Shown in pieces: positions 53,956 through 62,364 of a stretch of 64,000 nucleotides of DNA (the stretch's first letter is position 1; every line of letters starts with the position of its first letter). Where the stretch lies: contig JAUMVK010000017.1 in NCBI GenBank assembly GCA_030530205.1, forward strand, positions 1 through 64,000, written 5' to 3'. The translations under genes were made by a program, and so were the position numbers. The notes under the pieces are model-generated. The model had not been told where the DNA came from and searched no databases. It was given only the letters and a program-made list of their open reading frames with translations. Source of the stretch: RGIG3701 sp030530205 (lineage in GTDB: Bacteria > Planctomycetota > Planctomycetia > Pirellulales > Thermoguttaceae).

Positions 53956-55022
53956 GATTTTTTATTTTGTACCTTCTCCACGATTTTCCTTCCAAGGCTA
54001 TAAAAGCTTTTCGCGAATTTGACAGGATTGAGGCCATTCCAGAGCCCCACCCTCAAATCGTGAAAAATAGCTCGCCAGGGCGCGTAATGTTGAAAGTAAC
54101 GTCCCGAAACAATTTCGAGTAAAAACAGCGGAAAAAACAGGATCCCGTTCCTTTGAATCCTGGACCGGTTTGGAAAGTGCTTCCGGTTATTTGCCAAATA
54201 ACGAATACATTGTTGAACGTAAGGAGAAGGTTCCATTTTGTGGATCCTTTCCTCAAATTCGGAGATCATCGCTTCATTCGCCCAGTACTGTGAAGCAGCG
54301 TTCCAGTGGAATATCTTCTTTTTTTGTTCCATCAGTTCCAGACGTGACTCGAAAATTCCGCTTGTCGTATTTCCTGAATAAATTCGGTACGAGAACAAAG
54401 GTTTGGGGAGAAAACACCCCTGAAAACGGCATCGGTAAATGACGTTCAGCCAGAGATCGTGCCCCCAATGCGGAGGAATTGGAAGTAAAATGTCACGCAG
54501 GGATGCGCGGAATGCGGACGCACAGCCGCGAGGAAAACAGTCACTTAATTTGGGCCGAAAGACACAATAAGCAACGGTTTCGTCGTAGAACCAGTTTTGT
54601 GCCAGCAGATATTCCTGATCGTTCAGTCGGGTCCCATTTTCGTCAATGATGAATCCCCCCGAGGAAACGACTCCAATTTCCGGAGAATTCTCAAAAGGGA
54701 CCATCATGGCGGCGATTTTATCAGGTTCCCATACATCATCCTGGTCGGAGAGGAAAATCACGTTCTTCGTACAAAGCGAGACTGCTTTCGCAAAATTTTG
54801 TACGAACCCAAGGTTTTTCTCATTCCTGAAAATACGGACCTCGAAAGGTGCAGAACTGGCCCATTTTTCCAGAATTTCCATGGTCTCATCCACTGAGGAG
54901 TCGTCACAAATCACGATCTCGTCTGGTAAACGTGTTTGACAGGAAAAGCTGTCGAGCTGTTCCCGCAGGAAACGCGCGCCATTGAAGGTACACATCGCGA
55001 TGGAAACGGTGGAATTTACCAT
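53952..55022 (-). CDS. GT2 family glycosyltransferase (paralogue 2)
   Basis: 356 residues. SIAMCTFNGARFLREQLDSF, ICDDSSVDETM and LSDQDDVWEPDKI give a standard GT2 core. Similar to paralogues 1, 3 and 4 along its length, including the QRNGILFFPLFLLEIVSGRYFQHY block near residue 300 shared with paralogues 3 and 4 in altered form. The start codon is nine bases after the methyltransferase stop. AT content is higher than in the genes at the left of the window. Confidence 0.85.
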   Translation of the reverse strand: MVNSTVSIAMCTFNGARFLREQLDSFSCQTRLPDEIVICDDSSVDETMEILEKWASSAPFEVRIFRNEKNLGFVQNFAKAVSLCTKNVIFLSDQDDVWEPDKIAAMMVPFENSPEIGVVSSGGFIIDENGTRLNDQEYLLAQNWFYDETVAYCVFRPKLSDCFPRGCASAFRASLRDILLPIPPHWGHDLWLNVIYRCRFQGCFLPKPLFSYRIYSGNTTSGIFESRLELMEQKKKIFHWNAASQYWANEAMISEFEERIHKMEPSPYVQQCIRYLANNRKHFPNRSRIQRNGILFFPLFLLEIVSGRYFQHYAPWRAIFHDLRVGLWNGLNPVKFAKSFYSLGRKIVEKVQNKKS

Positions 55023-55031
55023 TTTTCAGAC

Positions 55032-55967
55032 CTATAGAGGGCGAACGTCCGGTTTCTTTTGAACCACGAACGTGTAACAGTCCGACTTGTATTTGTCGCA
55101 CATATTACGGAATACAGGGAGCATTTTTTGCCACGGAGTTTGTGGAGTACCGGTTTCTTCTGAACGAATCTTTTCTGAGGCGATAAACCCTTCGATATAA
55201 GGGTCTTGCCAAATTTCGACCGCTTGCAGATTTGCGTTTGCAAACAACCGGGTAATACTGTCAAGAGTATGCAGGTAAAAGTGCCTGGGCGGGTCAAGAC
55301 TTTGAACATACTGCCCGAATTTTTGATACATAAAATCTGAAAAAAGAGGCAGTCTTATTATCGCAATCCCGTCATCGTTCAAAACTTTATAAATACTCCG
55401 TACAAGTTTGTTTTGGTCAAACACGTGTTCCATGGAATGATGGAGCATTATAACGTCGAATTTTCGGTCGATCTGGTCCAGAGTTTTTTTCTGGATGGAT
55501 AAATTCCCGTCATGAACCTCTTTTTCAATAAAGGGGTCTGCTCCTGTAAGATCTTTAAAACCGCAGTCACGCATGATGTAAAGCAATCTGCCATCTCCGC
55601 AGCCAACATCGAGAATGGATGATTCCGGGTTCCAGCGAAGTTTGTAAACCCAGGACAAGGAGCTTTTTACTTCTTTCAAATAAAGCAGCGCGCCTATTTT
55701 GCCCCTTTTCCAGAAAACGTATCGGAAAAAGTGATCGTCGATCCATCGTTCTTTAAAGGAGCGGTTTTTATAAGCCTGAAGCCGGTTGAAAGAGTAGTAT
55801 TTGTCAGAAGAGTAATATCGGCTCATGTCTGCGGGTTCCTCGGCGATTTGCACACAACCACATCTGGAACAGCGAAAATACCGGAAATCTTCGTGCAGTC
55901 CCATGCTAAACTCGGTGAAAATGGCCTCTGAATTATTTTCAGCATTATGACAAATACGACATTCCAT
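55032..55967 (-). CDS. SAM-dependent methyltransferase with N-terminal zinc-ribbon-like Cys pairs
   Basis: 311 residues. The N-terminus has Cys-x2-Cys pairs (CRICHN and FRCSRCGC) that could hold zinc. ILDVGCGDGRLLYIM is SAM motif I, and MLHHSMEHVF is the usual motif of Methyltransf_23 proteins in glycan clusters. It may methylate or modify a sugar of the surface polysaccharide. It has its own promoter at 56011-56039 and heads the second half of the polysaccharide locus. Confidence 0.8.
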   Translation of the reverse strand: MECRICHNAENNSEAIFTEFSMGLHEDFRYFRCSRCGCVQIAEEPADMSRYYSSDKYYSFNRLQAYKNRSFKERWIDDHFFRYVFWKRGKIGALLYLKEVKSSLSWVYKLRWNPESSILDVGCGDGRLLYIMRDCGFKDLTGADPFIEKEVHDGNLSIQKKTLDQIDRKFDVIMLHHSMEHVFDQNKLVRSIYKVLNDDGIAIIRLPLFSDFMYQKFGQYVQSLDPPRHFYLHTLDSITRLFANANLQAVEIWQDPYIEGFIASEKIRSEETGTPQTPWQKMLPVFRNMCDKYKSDCYTFVVQKKPDVRPL

Positions 55968-56010
55968 GGAAAAAACCTTTTGCTAACTCGTAATGCGGTT
56001 AATCTTTCTT

Positions 56011-56039
56011 ATTTTAACAAAATTAAAAGGAATTGTCAA
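56011..56039 (-). promoter_or_regulatory. Sigma70-type promoter of the second half of the polysaccharide locus
   Basis: TTGACA (56039-56034), 17 bases, TAAAAT (56016-56011) on the minus strand. Predicted start near 56004. It follows the DUF2341 terminator directly. Confidence 0.78.
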
Positions 56040-56040
56040 G

Positions 56041-56070
56041 GGCAGGTTCCTTGTTTTTCGGGAACCTGCC
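56041..56070 (-). terminator. Terminator-like hairpin after the DUF2341 gene
   Basis: Perfect 10-bp stem GGCAGGTTCC / GGAACCTGCC with a 10-base loop, seven bases after the DUF2341 stop. The T run that follows is weak and overlaps the -35 box of the next promoter. Confidence 0.6.
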
Positions 56071-56077
56071 TGCGCGT

Positions 56078-57106
56078 TCAATCGAGAAATATCGGCTGGC
56101 GGGCCCAGGGAAGGAAGTCCACGACCGGGGTCCCATCGGTGTGATACTCCAACCCATAAGTAACGTACTGACTGTGATGCGTCAGGATGTTATTCTCATA
56201 AGAAGTTTCCGCTTGTGTGACAAATCGGTTGGAGACGCGAAGCTCGTCTATCTGGAAAGTTGCCCGGACACCGTTTGCGGCTCCAGAATAGCAGTAAAGG
56301 CAGGTCACATCGCTGGGGGCGACGATCCATTGACTTGTCATCGAGCCGGTTTCAAATGTGTCATTTGTCTGCCAGACGACCTGATTGTCGGATGACCGCC
56401 AGGAGGTGTTCATATAAGCCAGTGTCTCTTCCGCAAGAGGCGCCTGCCGTGTAATGTCGCCAGAGTAAACGGAGTGCCGATCGTTCGTGAGCTGTGAGTT
56501 TCCCGTGCGGATCAAACAGGCGCCGGTCGAGTAATTAAACTGCGGCGATACTTTATACACAACCGAAAAGTTTACGATGTCACCCCGAGCGTTGGAACAG
56601 GGGCACGTTATCTTTGGAGTAGAATTCCATGTGAAAAGATCGCTCACGGAAAGCATACGCCCGGTTACACCGCCCGAAGTGAACGAAACAGCCCTGTCCT
56701 GGGCCGTGGAGTTACTCCAGGTACCATAAACGCCACCTGCCGAGTTGAACTGTCTGCCGGGATCGATTTCATTGAAATGGTAAACGGCCAGGTAGTCTGA
56801 CCAAACCGTCGAGGGTGAGCTTGGGTCGGTAGAAATGTTCGAGTCACCATACACCATACGGATGGTGGTTGGATTGTTGGCGGGCAGAGTGGGGATCTTA
56901 ACCCACCAGGCCCCGGAGCCGGTCGATGAGTCGTAAAAGTCCAACTCAAATGGAATATCTGTCCCGTTCTGCTGAAAAGACACATCGAAACCATTTGGCG
57001 ATGAAATGCGTTTTTTCATCCGATCGTTTTGAATTCGGACAAGAGCCGGGAAGTTGGTCAGGCCGGTTGAGGGCGCGGCGAAGGTGATGTCGCGGTAGAA
57101 ATTCAT
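56078..57106 (-). CDS. DUF2341 domain protein
   Basis: 342 residues. YRDITFAAPSTGLTNFPALVRI opens a DUF2341-like domain (to about residue 110, with the block IPFELDFYD and RMVYGD). The rest (about 110-325) resembles a concanavalin-like lectin fold (LamG type), with YHFNEID and FQIDELRVSNR. AGGA lies six bases before the ATG at 57106. No signal peptide is visible at this start, which is odd for a domain that is usually secreted. The gene has its own promoter (57232-57259) and a terminator, and lies inside the glycosyltransferase locus between two halves. Function unknown; ligand binding is the best guess. Confidence 0.72.
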   Translation of the reverse strand: MNFYRDITFAAPSTGLTNFPALVRIQNDRMKKRISSPNGFDVSFQQNGTDIPFELDFYDSSTGSGAWWVKIPTLPANNPTTIRMVYGDSNISTDPSSPSTVWSDYLAVYHFNEIDPGRQFNSAGGVYGTWSNSTAQDRAVSFTSGGVTGRMLSVSDLFTWNSTPKITCPCSNARGDIVNFSVVYKVSPQFNYSTGACLIRTGNSQLTNDRHSVYSGDITRQAPLAEETLAYMNTSWRSSDNQVVWQTNDTFETGSMTSQWIVAPSDVTCLYCYSGAANGVRATFQIDELRVSNRFVTQAETSYENNILTHHSQYVTYGLEYHTDGTPVVDFLPWARQPIFLD

Positions 57107-57231
57107 AGGTTTCCTTATTGGAGGTTAGAGAAAACAGGAAAATAAAAACAAAAAAGAATAAAATCTTTACAGGATTCGAATGTTGAATCAGAGTCAAACG
57201 GTTTGGCCGGATTCACTACTCTTTTTTCATA

Positions 57232-57259
57232 ATTATATGGCGAGACACGTTTTTGTCAA
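57232..57259 (-). promoter_or_regulatory. Sigma70-type promoter of the DUF2341 gene
   Basis: TTGACA (57259-57254), 16 bases, TATAAT (57237-57232) on the minus strand. Predicted start near 57225, leader about 118 bases. Confidence 0.78.
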
Positions 57260-57328
57260 GCAAAAATCTTTTCAGGGATTCCAGAAAATCAGGTCAGACG
57301 CTTGGTTTTACGATACCAAATTTTTGGC

Positions 57329-57364
57329 GGAAGTGTGAAATCCTCTTGTGGTTTTCACACTTCC
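57329..57364 (-). terminator. Terminator-like hairpin after the DUF616-type gene
   Basis: Arms GGAAGTGTGAAA (57329-57340) and TTTCACACTTCC (57353-57364), 12-bp perfect stem with a 12-base loop, 13 bases after the stop at 57377. On the minus strand it is followed by GCCAAAAATTTGG, which is not a clean T run, so termination may be partial. Confidence 0.55.
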
Positions 57365-57376
57365 AGAAAGACGATT

Positions 57377-58444
57377 TTACTTTCCCCTATGATGAAAGAC
57401 GCAGAAATTCACACCATCATTTCGGGCGTTCGGGAAAGAACACGATGTCACGGAAAAATGGTTTTTCCAGAGCGCAAACGAAAGACTTAGCTGGTCACGC
57501 TGGGTGTAGTTTTCGATCCAGTAGAGCCATTCGTCCATAACGGCTATGACGTCCGGTTCGTTGTGGCGGCGGTAAACGATGTTCGTCTCGTGCAGGCCGT
57601 AATGTTTTGGGAATCCAGCCTTTCGGTATGCTTCAATTTGCTTCTGACCCAGTTCCTGATCAATGATCCCCGCCTTGTTCACAAAATCAAACTCGTCGTA
57701 CAAACAGTTCCTTGTGGCATGCATTGGAATTAGCATGCTTGTGTTCCGGCGGTTGATTTCTTCGAAAAGGAACGGTGTTAAAATGTTTACATTCGCGTCG
57801 AGCCAGAGACTTTCGTCGTACTCAGGAAACAGTTTGTGCGGCTGGATCTTATGCCGGCGGGCGTTGCGGATTTTGTCCAGATTTGTGAATTGGAGAGGTC
57901 GAATCTCCCAGATCCCGAACGTTTTCATCCCGATCAATTCTTCATCATCGGTGAAGCAGACGTAATCCCAGGCAGGGTCAGTGTAGTGGAAACAGCGGAT
58001 CTCGCCCAGATCGTCGTACCCGTTCGTGATGCAGGTGTACACGACCTTTTTGGACGGTGCGGTCCGTTTCGCCTTCGCGTCGAGGTACGCCTGCACCCCC
58101 TCATCGGTCGGCTTGCATACGTTCACCAACGGGTACTTGCCGTAACGCAGGTGATACACGAGCGGGTTCATTTTCAGGTCAGGTTTTCGGCGAAGCATTT
58201 CGTTTCCGTCGAACTTCTCTGAAGGATTGATCCCCATTTTCCAACCAACCGTCAGGTAATGATCGAGCGGTGTACCGCCCATACGCCGGTTCCAGCCCGA
58301 CTGCCGGATATAAAAATCCTCATCCCACAGACCCGAGCGCAAAATGAACACTTTGTCTTCCAGCGCCTGGATTTTAGCCTCCATATCGGCGTAAATCTTG
58401 CCGAAGAGGAAATAATAAAACGATTTCAGGATTTTCTTGAGCAT
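57377..58444 (-). CDS. DUF616/TOD1-like glycosyltransferase
   Basis: 355 residues. Residues about 120-320 contain KVVYTCITNGYDDL, DYVCFTDDEEL, SLWLDANVNIL and HATRNCLYDE, matching the TOD1/MUCI70-type domain formerly DUF616, known from plant and bacterial glycan enzymes. LWLDANV carries a DxN motif in place of DxD. Residues 1-110 contain a short segment near 50-90 (WNRRMGGTPLDHYLTVGWK) like those in front of other polysaccharide glycosyltransferases. The start follows the ATP-grasp stop by one base. It ends the first half of the locus. Confidence 0.75.
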   Translation of the reverse strand: MLKKILKSFYYFLFGKIYADMEAKIQALEDKVFILRSGLWDEDFYIRQSGWNRRMGGTPLDHYLTVGWKMGINPSEKFDGNEMLRRKPDLKMNPLVYHLRYGKYPLVNVCKPTDEGVQAYLDAKAKRTAPSKKVVYTCITNGYDDLGEIRCFHYTDPAWDYVCFTDDEELIGMKTFGIWEIRPLQFTNLDKIRNARRHKIQPHKLFPEYDESLWLDANVNILTPFLFEEINRRNTSMLIPMHATRNCLYDEFDFVNKAGIIDQELGQKQIEAYRKAGFPKHYGLHETNIVYRRHNEPDVIAVMDEWLYWIENYTQRDQLSLSFALWKNHFSVTSCSFPNARNDGVNFCVFHHRGK

Positions 58445-58445
58445 T

Positions 58446-59411
58446 TTACGGTTTCTCGATTACAGGTTCCGGAAGGGTCAACATTTCGCCGAGTTTCAGG
58501 TCCCATTCCTCAGGCTGAAACCTGGCAAGACCCGCATCGGAATAGAATGTCATTTCACTGAAATAAATATGTTTCGGGCTTTCATAAAAATCCACACGCA
58601 CAAACGGGAACGGCTTGCAGAGCTTCCTCGCCAGTTCAAGCATTTCTTCCCAAAAAACGGGTTTGGCAATCGGTTCCGGATTGGTCGGGAAATTCTGTCC
58701 GAAAGGGAGGAGGTTCCACTGCGTGTCGTAGTAGTTGATGGTTTCCCTCGGTGTTTTATCATCCATAACCAGTTGAACTACGCGCGGCTCGCCATTAAAA
58801 CACATGATTTTGAAGACTTTTGGATTGTCCTCAAGAAATTTCAGGTACTCCTCGCAAATGATTTTAGGCGGGATGTCCCTGTAACCCCATTCCAGAGCGA
58901 AAAAGTATTGATTCTGCCAGGGTTTAAGCCAATTTTTGAGCGTTTTCCTGCATTCGTTTTCCGAAATCTCTGATTTGTTCCGGCAGATATAATTTTGGCC
59001 CGAGCCCCAATTTACTTTCAGGGCAAACTGGTTTGGGAGAGCGTCAAAATCAATCTCGCCAGGCCGATCATAAACGGCAAGCAAATTTGCGAGGTATTGA
59101 GGGCCGATAGTCTCTGCCACGTACTCCCGGACCCGGTATTTATCGGCACAAACTGTAATCAATGGGTTTGGGTAAAAGAGTTTCAGCCACTGGATCTTTT
59201 CGTTAAAAGTTTGCGGGTTTTGAAGGTCAAAAGAATGGCCAAAGGCGATTTCGTATTGACGCATCACAGAATGAACCCGGGCTGCATGACTGCGAAAAAG
59301 CCGGTTTTTGGTCGTCCTGATCAACGGAGGATAAGTGTGATTATCGACCCATATCGGAAAGGAGTAACGCACTGCCCACCAGACTTTTTTCAATGGAAGA
59401 AGCCAATTCAT
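58446..59411 (-). CDS. TupA-like ATP-grasp protein
   Basis: 321 residues from the ATG at 59411, which overlaps the upstream stop by ATGA. TFNEKIQWLKLF and ADKYRVREYV are typical of the TupA-like ATP-grasp family, named after the teichuronopeptide protein of Bacillus. FALKVNWGSGQNYIC and RVDFYESPKHIYFSEMTF carry the ATP and metal-binding residues (Lys, then Asp, and Glu near the end). Such proteins may join an amino acid or other acid to a glycan through an acyl-phosphate. The exact bond in this locus is unknown. Confidence 0.82.
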   Translation of the reverse strand: MNWLLPLKKVWWAVRYSFPIWVDNHTYPPLIRTTKNRLFRSHAARVHSVMRQYEIAFGHSFDLQNPQTFNEKIQWLKLFYPNPLITVCADKYRVREYVAETIGPQYLANLLAVYDRPGEIDFDALPNQFALKVNWGSGQNYICRNKSEISENECRKTLKNWLKPWQNQYFFALEWGYRDIPPKIICEEYLKFLEDNPKVFKIMCFNGEPRVVQLVMDDKTPRETINYYDTQWNLLPFGQNFPTNPEPIAKPVFWEEMLELARKLCKPFPFVRVDFYESPKHIYFSEMTFYSDAGLARFQPEEWDLKLGEMLTLPEPVIEKP

Positions 59412-60424
59412 TTTGAACATCCTTTTCTTTTGAAAATACCACAAAAACCACGCTTCAAATCGTAAATCAGTGAACGAACAGGGAAAAGATGCGATGCGTA
59501 ACCATCGGGTAAAAGTTCACGAAGGACCAATGGGGCGAAAAGGAGCAGGTTTCGCTGGATTCGCGAGCGATTCGTAAAATGGCGCTCATTTCGGCGTAAA
59601 AGGGATAAATATTGACGCTTGAGAGGCTCGTTCTTCATCTGAAGCACGCGATTCCGGAATCCCTCGATACGTGATTCCCACGCCCAAAATTGTTCGGCAA
59701 TATTCCAGTAATAAATGGACTGTTTGTGCTCCCAAAATCTTTTTCTTTCAAAAAACAGGCCGTAAGGTGAAGTATTGGCCGAATAAAGTCTGTACGAAAA
59801 TAGTCGGGAATTCAGAACCCTTCCTTGTCCTGCAAGAGGGGCAGTGACCTGGAGCCAAATATCGTGAGGCCAGTTGGGAGGGACCGGAAGAAACAGTTCA
59901 CGAAGAGTCGCTCGGAACGCGCTGGCACAGCCCTGGGGAAAGCAGTCCGCTTTTTGGGGATTCAAAACACAAAAAGCCTCTGGCTCATCGTAATACCAAA
60001 GTTCCGTCAGTTCGCGCATACTTCCTTCGACCTTTTGCGCGTTCTCGTCGATGATGAAGCCGTCCGAAACGACGAGATTCACCTCGGGTTCTTCCTCAAA
60101 CACGGCGGTCATTTTCTCGATCTTTTCCGGTTCCCAAACGTCGTCCTGGTCAGAAAGGAAAATTACGTCCCCGGTGCAGAGCGAGACGGCCTTCCCAAAG
60201 TTCTGGGCGTAGCCGAGATTCTGCTCATTCCTCACGATTCGGACGTTACACGGGGATGTTTTCGCCCACTCTTCCAGAATGACCAGCGTTCGGTCTTTTG
60301 ACCCGTCATCACACACGACGATCTCGTCGGGAAGCCGCGTCTGTCGGGAGTAACTATCCAGCTGCTCCCTCAGAAACCGCTCGCCGTTGTAGGTACAAAG
60401 CGCGATGGAAACCGAAAGATTCAT
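59408..60424 (-). CDS. GT2 family glycosyltransferase (paralogue 3)
   Basis: 338 residues from the ATG at 60424, chosen because it overlaps the upstream stop by ATGA; an ATG two codons earlier exists. SIALCTYNGERFLREQLDSY, VCDDGSKDRTL and LSDQDDVWEPEKI form the GT2 core. The C-terminal region NRSRIQRNLLLFAPLVLREL is shared with paralogues 2 and 4. Part of a translationally coupled chain. Confidence 0.85.
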   Translation of the reverse strand: MNLSVSIALCTYNGERFLREQLDSYSRQTRLPDEIVVCDDGSKDRTLVILEEWAKTSPCNVRIVRNEQNLGYAQNFGKAVSLCTGDVIFLSDQDDVWEPEKIEKMTAVFEEEPEVNLVVSDGFIIDENAQKVEGSMRELTELWYYDEPEAFCVLNPQKADCFPQGCASAFRATLRELFLPVPPNWPHDIWLQVTAPLAGQGRVLNSRLFSYRLYSANTSPYGLFFERKRFWEHKQSIYYWNIAEQFWAWESRIEGFRNRVLQMKNEPLKRQYLSLLRRNERHFTNRSRIQRNLLLFAPLVLRELLPDGYASHLFPVRSLIYDLKRGFCGIFKRKGCSK

Positions 60425-61491
60425 CGGCATAGCAATTTTCTCCAGACTTTTCCGATGACATTTCCCGCGAGTTTCAGCGTTGCGATGGGGTTCAATCCGT
60501 TTTTGAGACCGGTCAGAACATCATACGCCATGGACTTGAAAGGCTGGAACCGCTGGAAGTAACGTCCAGTAAAAACCTCCCAAAAAAACAGCGGGAAGAA
60601 GATGAAAAAGTTCCGCTGGAGGTGGTATCGATTCGGGTAATGAACCTGATTTCCTTTCACGTACCGAATGCACCGGCGCTTATACGGCGAGTCCGGAACA
60701 CCTTCGAGCCAGTCGAGAAACGCCTGAATTTTAGGTTCAAGGAGAAAATAAACTCCCGTCTCCCAACGGTAGCAGGTCCGTTCTTTAGACTGAATTTTCC
60801 GGAATTCCGCTTGCCAATCATCATGGAAACTGGCGTTTTGACCGTGAAATCGGTACTGAATTAGCGGTTCCCAAAGCGTCTTAACGTCAGCCAAAGCGGG
60901 GACACGCAGGAAGAGCAGCATATCGTGACCGAGGTCTTCCGGAATGGGCAAGACCTTTTCTAACAGTACACGCCGAACAGCCGAACAGCAACCGGGAGGA
61001 TTATGTCGAGTACAGTTAGGCGAAAAAAGGTTCATTGCGGAGTTTAGCACGTGCGCACGACTGATTTCTGAGCGGGCAATTCCCAAATCCCGGCCGTTTT
61101 CATCGATGGTCGAAGCTTCACAGTACACGAGACCAATTTCGGGCCGGGCTTCAAAAACAGCCGACATTTTTTGAATTTTTTCCGGAAACCATACATCGTC
61201 CTGATCGCACAAAAACACGATGTCACCGGTACACCGTTCCATCACAGCCTCAAAATTCTTCGCAGGTCCCAACCCTTTTGTGTTTCTCTGAATCCGAACC
61301 GGAAATGGAACTTTTTCGGCCCAATGTTCCAGAATTTCCATGGTTCGGTCAGCAGATCCATCATCCCCCACGACCACTTCATCCGGCAAACGGGTTTGCG
61401 CACCGAGCGAGTCGAGCTGTTCCTGGAGGAACCTCTCACCGTTGTACGTGCAAAGCGCGATGGAAATGGTCAAAGGGGAAGCATTTTTCAT
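60421..61491 (-). CDS. GT2 family glycosyltransferase (paralogue 4)
   Basis: 356 residues. SIALCTYNGERFLQEQLDSL, VGDDGSADRTM and LCDQDDVWFPEKI give the GT2 core, with NLFSPNCTRHNPPGCCSAVRR in the acceptor region. The tail (YHLQRNFFIFFPLFFWEVFTG) resembles paralogues 2 and 3. Overlaps both neighbours by four bases. Confidence 0.85.
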   Translation of the reverse strand: MKNASPLTISIALCTYNGERFLQEQLDSLGAQTRLPDEVVVGDDGSADRTMEILEHWAEKVPFPVRIQRNTKGLGPAKNFEAVMERCTGDIVFLCDQDDVWFPEKIQKMSAVFEARPEIGLVYCEASTIDENGRDLGIARSEISRAHVLNSAMNLFSPNCTRHNPPGCCSAVRRVLLEKVLPIPEDLGHDMLLFLRVPALADVKTLWEPLIQYRFHGQNASFHDDWQAEFRKIQSKERTCYRWETGVYFLLEPKIQAFLDWLEGVPDSPYKRRCIRYVKGNQVHYPNRYHLQRNFFIFFPLFFWEVFTGRYFQRFQPFKSMAYDVLTGLKNGLNPIATLKLAGNVIGKVWRKLLCR

Positions 61492-62363
61492 GGATTTTTC
61501 TTCCCTCTTCGCCTCAAAATATTACTTAAAAAATCAAGTATATGGCTGAAAAAGGAGCCATACACGTATTTTACGTAATGACTTCTGTCATTATGCCAGT
61601 AAATATCAGAAGGCAGGTCCTCTTTGGATATGTTCATTTTTTGCCAGTTAAAGGCAACAAGATCTTCCTTTTTTTCTGATGAAACACCGATTTTCATCAC
61701 ATACTGGAAAATCCAGGAATGTATATCTTTCACAATGAGACGCCGACAGGCCATTGGAAACTGGCGGATTTTGTCTTCCTCGATTCCTTTAACACTTCCA
61801 GATACTTTTTCAATCTTCAAACCCAGATTTCCAAAAAATTCGGGAAAGGTTTTGTAAGTAAAAAAACGAAGATGTGTACAATCCAGCAAACCAGACGGTG
61901 TATAAGTAAAATCATCCTGAAGCAATTTCATTTTAATGCTGGAATGGGCGATATTGGGAATCGAAACCACAAAGTGCCCATCGGGCTTCAGGAAACTCTT
62001 GAGTTTCGCCAGAGTCTCCGAGGGCTGGATCAAATGTTCCAATACATCACCCAAAAGGATAAAATCAAAAAAAGCGTGAAACTCGGGGAAGTCATCAACT
62101 GTGAATGTATTTAAATCAATAGGAAATAAACGTTCGAAGCCCCCGGTTTTTTCAGCTTCCTGAAGACTGTAGGGATTGTAGTCACACCCCCAGACGTGAC
62201 ATTCTTTCTCGTAATGCAGCGAACTTCCCATATCACCGCAGGCACAACCAACGTCCAGAACACGACTTCTGGGGGTGATCATACGGAATTCCTGGCCGCA
62301 CGAGTCATTTTCCTCGGTGTTGATTTCATGACGATAACCTTCCGCTCTTTCTTCCCAATCCAT
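61488..62363 (-). CDS. SAM-dependent methyltransferase
   Basis: 291 residues from the ATG at 62363, one base after the ABC ATPase stop and with GGGAG upstream; an earlier in-frame start would overlap that gene by 38 bases. VLDVGCACGDMGSSL is SAM motif I, and DFILLGDVLEHLIQP is the usual motif near the second strand. FVVSIPNIAH follows. It lies between the ATPase and the first GT2 gene, as methyltransferases that cap or tag Wzt-exported glycans often do. A capping role is inferred only. Confidence 0.82.
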   Translation of the reverse strand: MDWEERAEGYRHEINTEENDSCGQEFRMITPRSRVLDVGCACGDMGSSLHYEKECHVWGCDYNPYSLQEAEKTGGFERLFPIDLNTFTVDDFPEFHAFFDFILLGDVLEHLIQPSETLAKLKSFLKPDGHFVVSIPNIAHSSIKMKLLQDDFTYTPSGLLDCTHLRFFTYKTFPEFFGNLGLKIEKVSGSVKGIEEDKIRQFPMACRRLIVKDIHSWIFQYVMKIGVSSEKKEDLVAFNWQKMNISKEDLPSDIYWHNDRSHYVKYVYGSFFSHILDFLSNILRRRGKKNP

Positions 62364-62364
62364 T

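Noticed and set aside
57107..57197. Signal peptide for the DUF2341 protein in another frame (hydrophobic stretch ILFFFVFIFLF)
   Set aside because: It would need a TTG start without a ribosome-binding site and a frameshift. A T-rich leader gives hydrophobic codons by chance, and the ATG at 57106 has AGGA at a proper distance. Resequencing of this stretch would settle it.
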